64,000 nucleotides of DNA from a bacterium (GTDB lineage: Bacteria > UBP6 > UBA1177 > JAKLFG01), in contig JAKLIW010000008.1 of NCBI GenBank assembly GCA_022709425.1, positions 1 through 64,000 of the forward strand. The letters run 5' to 3'. Made by a program: the position numbers and the translations under genes. Of this stretch, positions 62,983-64,000 are shown piece by piece. Each line of letters starts with the position of its first letter. The stretch's first letter is position 1. The notes below the pieces were generated by a model that was not told where the DNA came from, ran no database searches, and saw only the letters and a list, made by a program, of their open reading frames with translations.

Positions 62983-64000
62983 ATGAGACCGATCCTTTTG
63001 GTGTTACTGACGGCGCTGACCGTACTTGCGGAGGCCGCGACACTCGATATCGAGACCGGCCCGCTCTCCTTCAGAGCCGATACCGGCGGCGTCATCCCCA
63101 TACTCGCGGGCTTCTCTACCGAATCGGTCGGCGGCAAGCCGATGCTTCCCTACCGCGTTCATCGTTTCTCGACGCCGGTGGAGCGGGTGGATATCCTTTC
63201 TTCCGAGACACTGTCGCTACCGGCGTCTTTGCAGGAAGGTCGCTATCTCTACCGTCTGGCGCCCGATGGGCTTCTGCGGGTCGATCCGCCGGCCGCTCTG
63301 CGGGTCCTCCCCACACGGGAGAATTTTCACCGGACCCTCTTCGCCGGCGATCGCCGCGGCGAGCCGGTACATGAATTCCGCTGGTATCCGGTAGTGCGCG
63401 GGCCGAACGGCGGCTATATCCATATCAAGAAGATACGCCTCCATTTCGCCGATGCGCTGCGTCCCCGCCTGCTCCCCGCCGATCAGGAGTTGCCCAGAAA
63501 ACTGCTGCTACTGACCTCGAACGAGACGCTGGCGCGCTCCACCCAGCTTTCTCCCTATGTCGAAGCGAAGCGACGTTCAGGTTGGACGGTGGATATCGCG
63601 ACCGAGGATCAGTTCGGGGCCGATGGTCTTACCGGCACCAAACGGGCGGTGGCGATCAGGGAATGGCTGAAGACCGTCTACAAGAAGTACGGCTATCTGC
63701 TCCTTCTGGGCGATCCGCGGCCCGAAATGGGCGATATCCCGATGTTGCGCACCTATGCCAACAACGATGAGCCCGAGGTGTCGTATCATGACGTTCCCAC
63801 CGATTTCTTCTATGGCGAACTCACCAATGACTGGGACAGCAACGATAACGGTCAGTACGCCGAATCGGAGGACGGATTCCTCGGCTTTAACTGGGAACTG
63901 CTGGTCGGCCGCATACCGGTGTACGCCGGGGGCATGGCGAAGGTGGACCGCATTCTCGAACGCACCATCGCCTATATGGCGGAGGATCCAGGCGCGGCGG
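62983..64000 (+). CDS. Gingipain-like C25 peptidase, N-terminal part (runs off the window)
   Basis: About 339 codons are in the window from an ATG with GCGAGGGG upstream and a signal peptide (ILLVLLTALTVLAEA). The pattern YLLLLGDPRPEMGDIPML, then DFFYGELTNDWDSNDNG and WELLVGRIPV, is typical of the caspase-like C25 catalytic fold. The catalytic His and Cys would lie beyond the window. Related proteins are secreted, often by a type IX system, but no such genes are here. The preceding N-terminal part resembles a C25 propeptide. Confidence 0.85.
   Translation, partial: MRPILLVLLTALTVLAEAATLDIETGPLSFRADTGGVIPILAGFSTESVGGKPMLPYRVHRFSTPVERVDILSSETLSLPASLQEGRYLYRLAPDGLLRVDPPAALRVLPTRENFHRTLFAGDRRGEPVHEFRWYPVVRGPNGGYIHIKKIRLHFADALRPRLLPADQELPRKLLLLTSNETLARSTQLSPYVEAKRRSGWTVDIATEDQFGADGLTGTKRAVAIREWLKTVYKKYGYLLLLGDPRPEMGDIPMLRTYANNDEPEVSYHDVPTDFFYGELTNDWDSNDNGQYAESEDGFLGFNWELLVGRIPVYAGGMAKVDRILERTIAYMAEDPGAA

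Overview
The window looks like a chromosomal segment of a GC-rich, Gram-negative, didermic bacterium close to Myxococcota or other former Deltaproteobacteria. This is inferred from gene content; no marker phylogeny was possible. The clues are two PilZ proteins of the Geobacter/Myxococcus kind, a DUF4388-type protein, an FtsY with its own membrane segment, OmpA with thrombospondin type 3 repeats, many lipoproteins with Asp/Thr/Pro linkers, DUF1566 domains, and the order tRNA cluster - tig - clpP - clpX - lon - rho. Most genes are housekeeping or envelope genes in tight operons.

Layout. 1-9321 (+): a zinc-ribbon P-loop ATPase, then an envelope run of lipoprotein, OmpA/TSP3 lipoprotein, PilZ protein, S41/PDZ protease and lipoprotein. 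9323-11901: rpmB, trmH, a secreted CPHC thioredoxin-like protein and a LemA-like lipoprotein. 11910-19540 (-): five tRNA genes (Pro, Arg, His, Lys, Leu) from one promoter, then tig, clpP, clpX, lon, and rho with its own promoter. 19606-23817 (-): lipoprotein and envelope genes plus a small antitoxin-like ORF. 24145-26211 (+): a Cys-rich lipoprotein and a thioredoxin-CcdA fusion. 26221-31572 (-): lipoprotein, dksA, galU, two secreted proteins, priA. 31711-33066 (+): an NtrC-type regulator. 33083-44528 (-): a 12-gene run from an aconitase-family enzyme through a glycosyltransferase, SPOR protein, porin-like protein, TPR lipoprotein and DUF4388 protein to a split glutamine-dependent NAD synthetase, nadD and a small outer-membrane protein. 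50816-62876 (+): a UshA-like protein, ahcY, a four-gene DUF1566/LamG lipoprotein operon, then ftsY, a PilZ protein and rsmE. The window ends inside a gingipain-like C25 peptidase gene.

The region that stands out is 45.3-49.1 kb. It holds two paralogous leucine-rich-repeat lipoprotein genes, each with a long poly-G tract inside the coding sequence at the same codon position. One copy has 10 G and is intact. The other has 9 G and is frameshifted, and a tenth G would restore exactly the paralogous frame. The copies share a 73-bp identical block and each is preceded by a REP/MITE-like palindromic element. A third 10-G tract lies at the start of a truncated gene, and the 3' tail of that gene is duplicated between the two LRR genes. 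Next to this is a hipBA module between perfect 41-bp direct repeats, one of which is the 3' end of comEC; the module has its own promoter and two 18-bp palindromic operators. This is best read as a contingency (phase- or antigenic-variation) locus beside an inserted toxin-antitoxin cassette. Homopolymer assembly error is the main alternative for the 9-G tract.

Promoters are readable in many places. Eleven of the seventeen called have a 16-bp spacer (TTGNNN-16-TANNNT). One lies inside a terminator hairpin, and one sits so close to the comEC start codon that the message may be leaderless.
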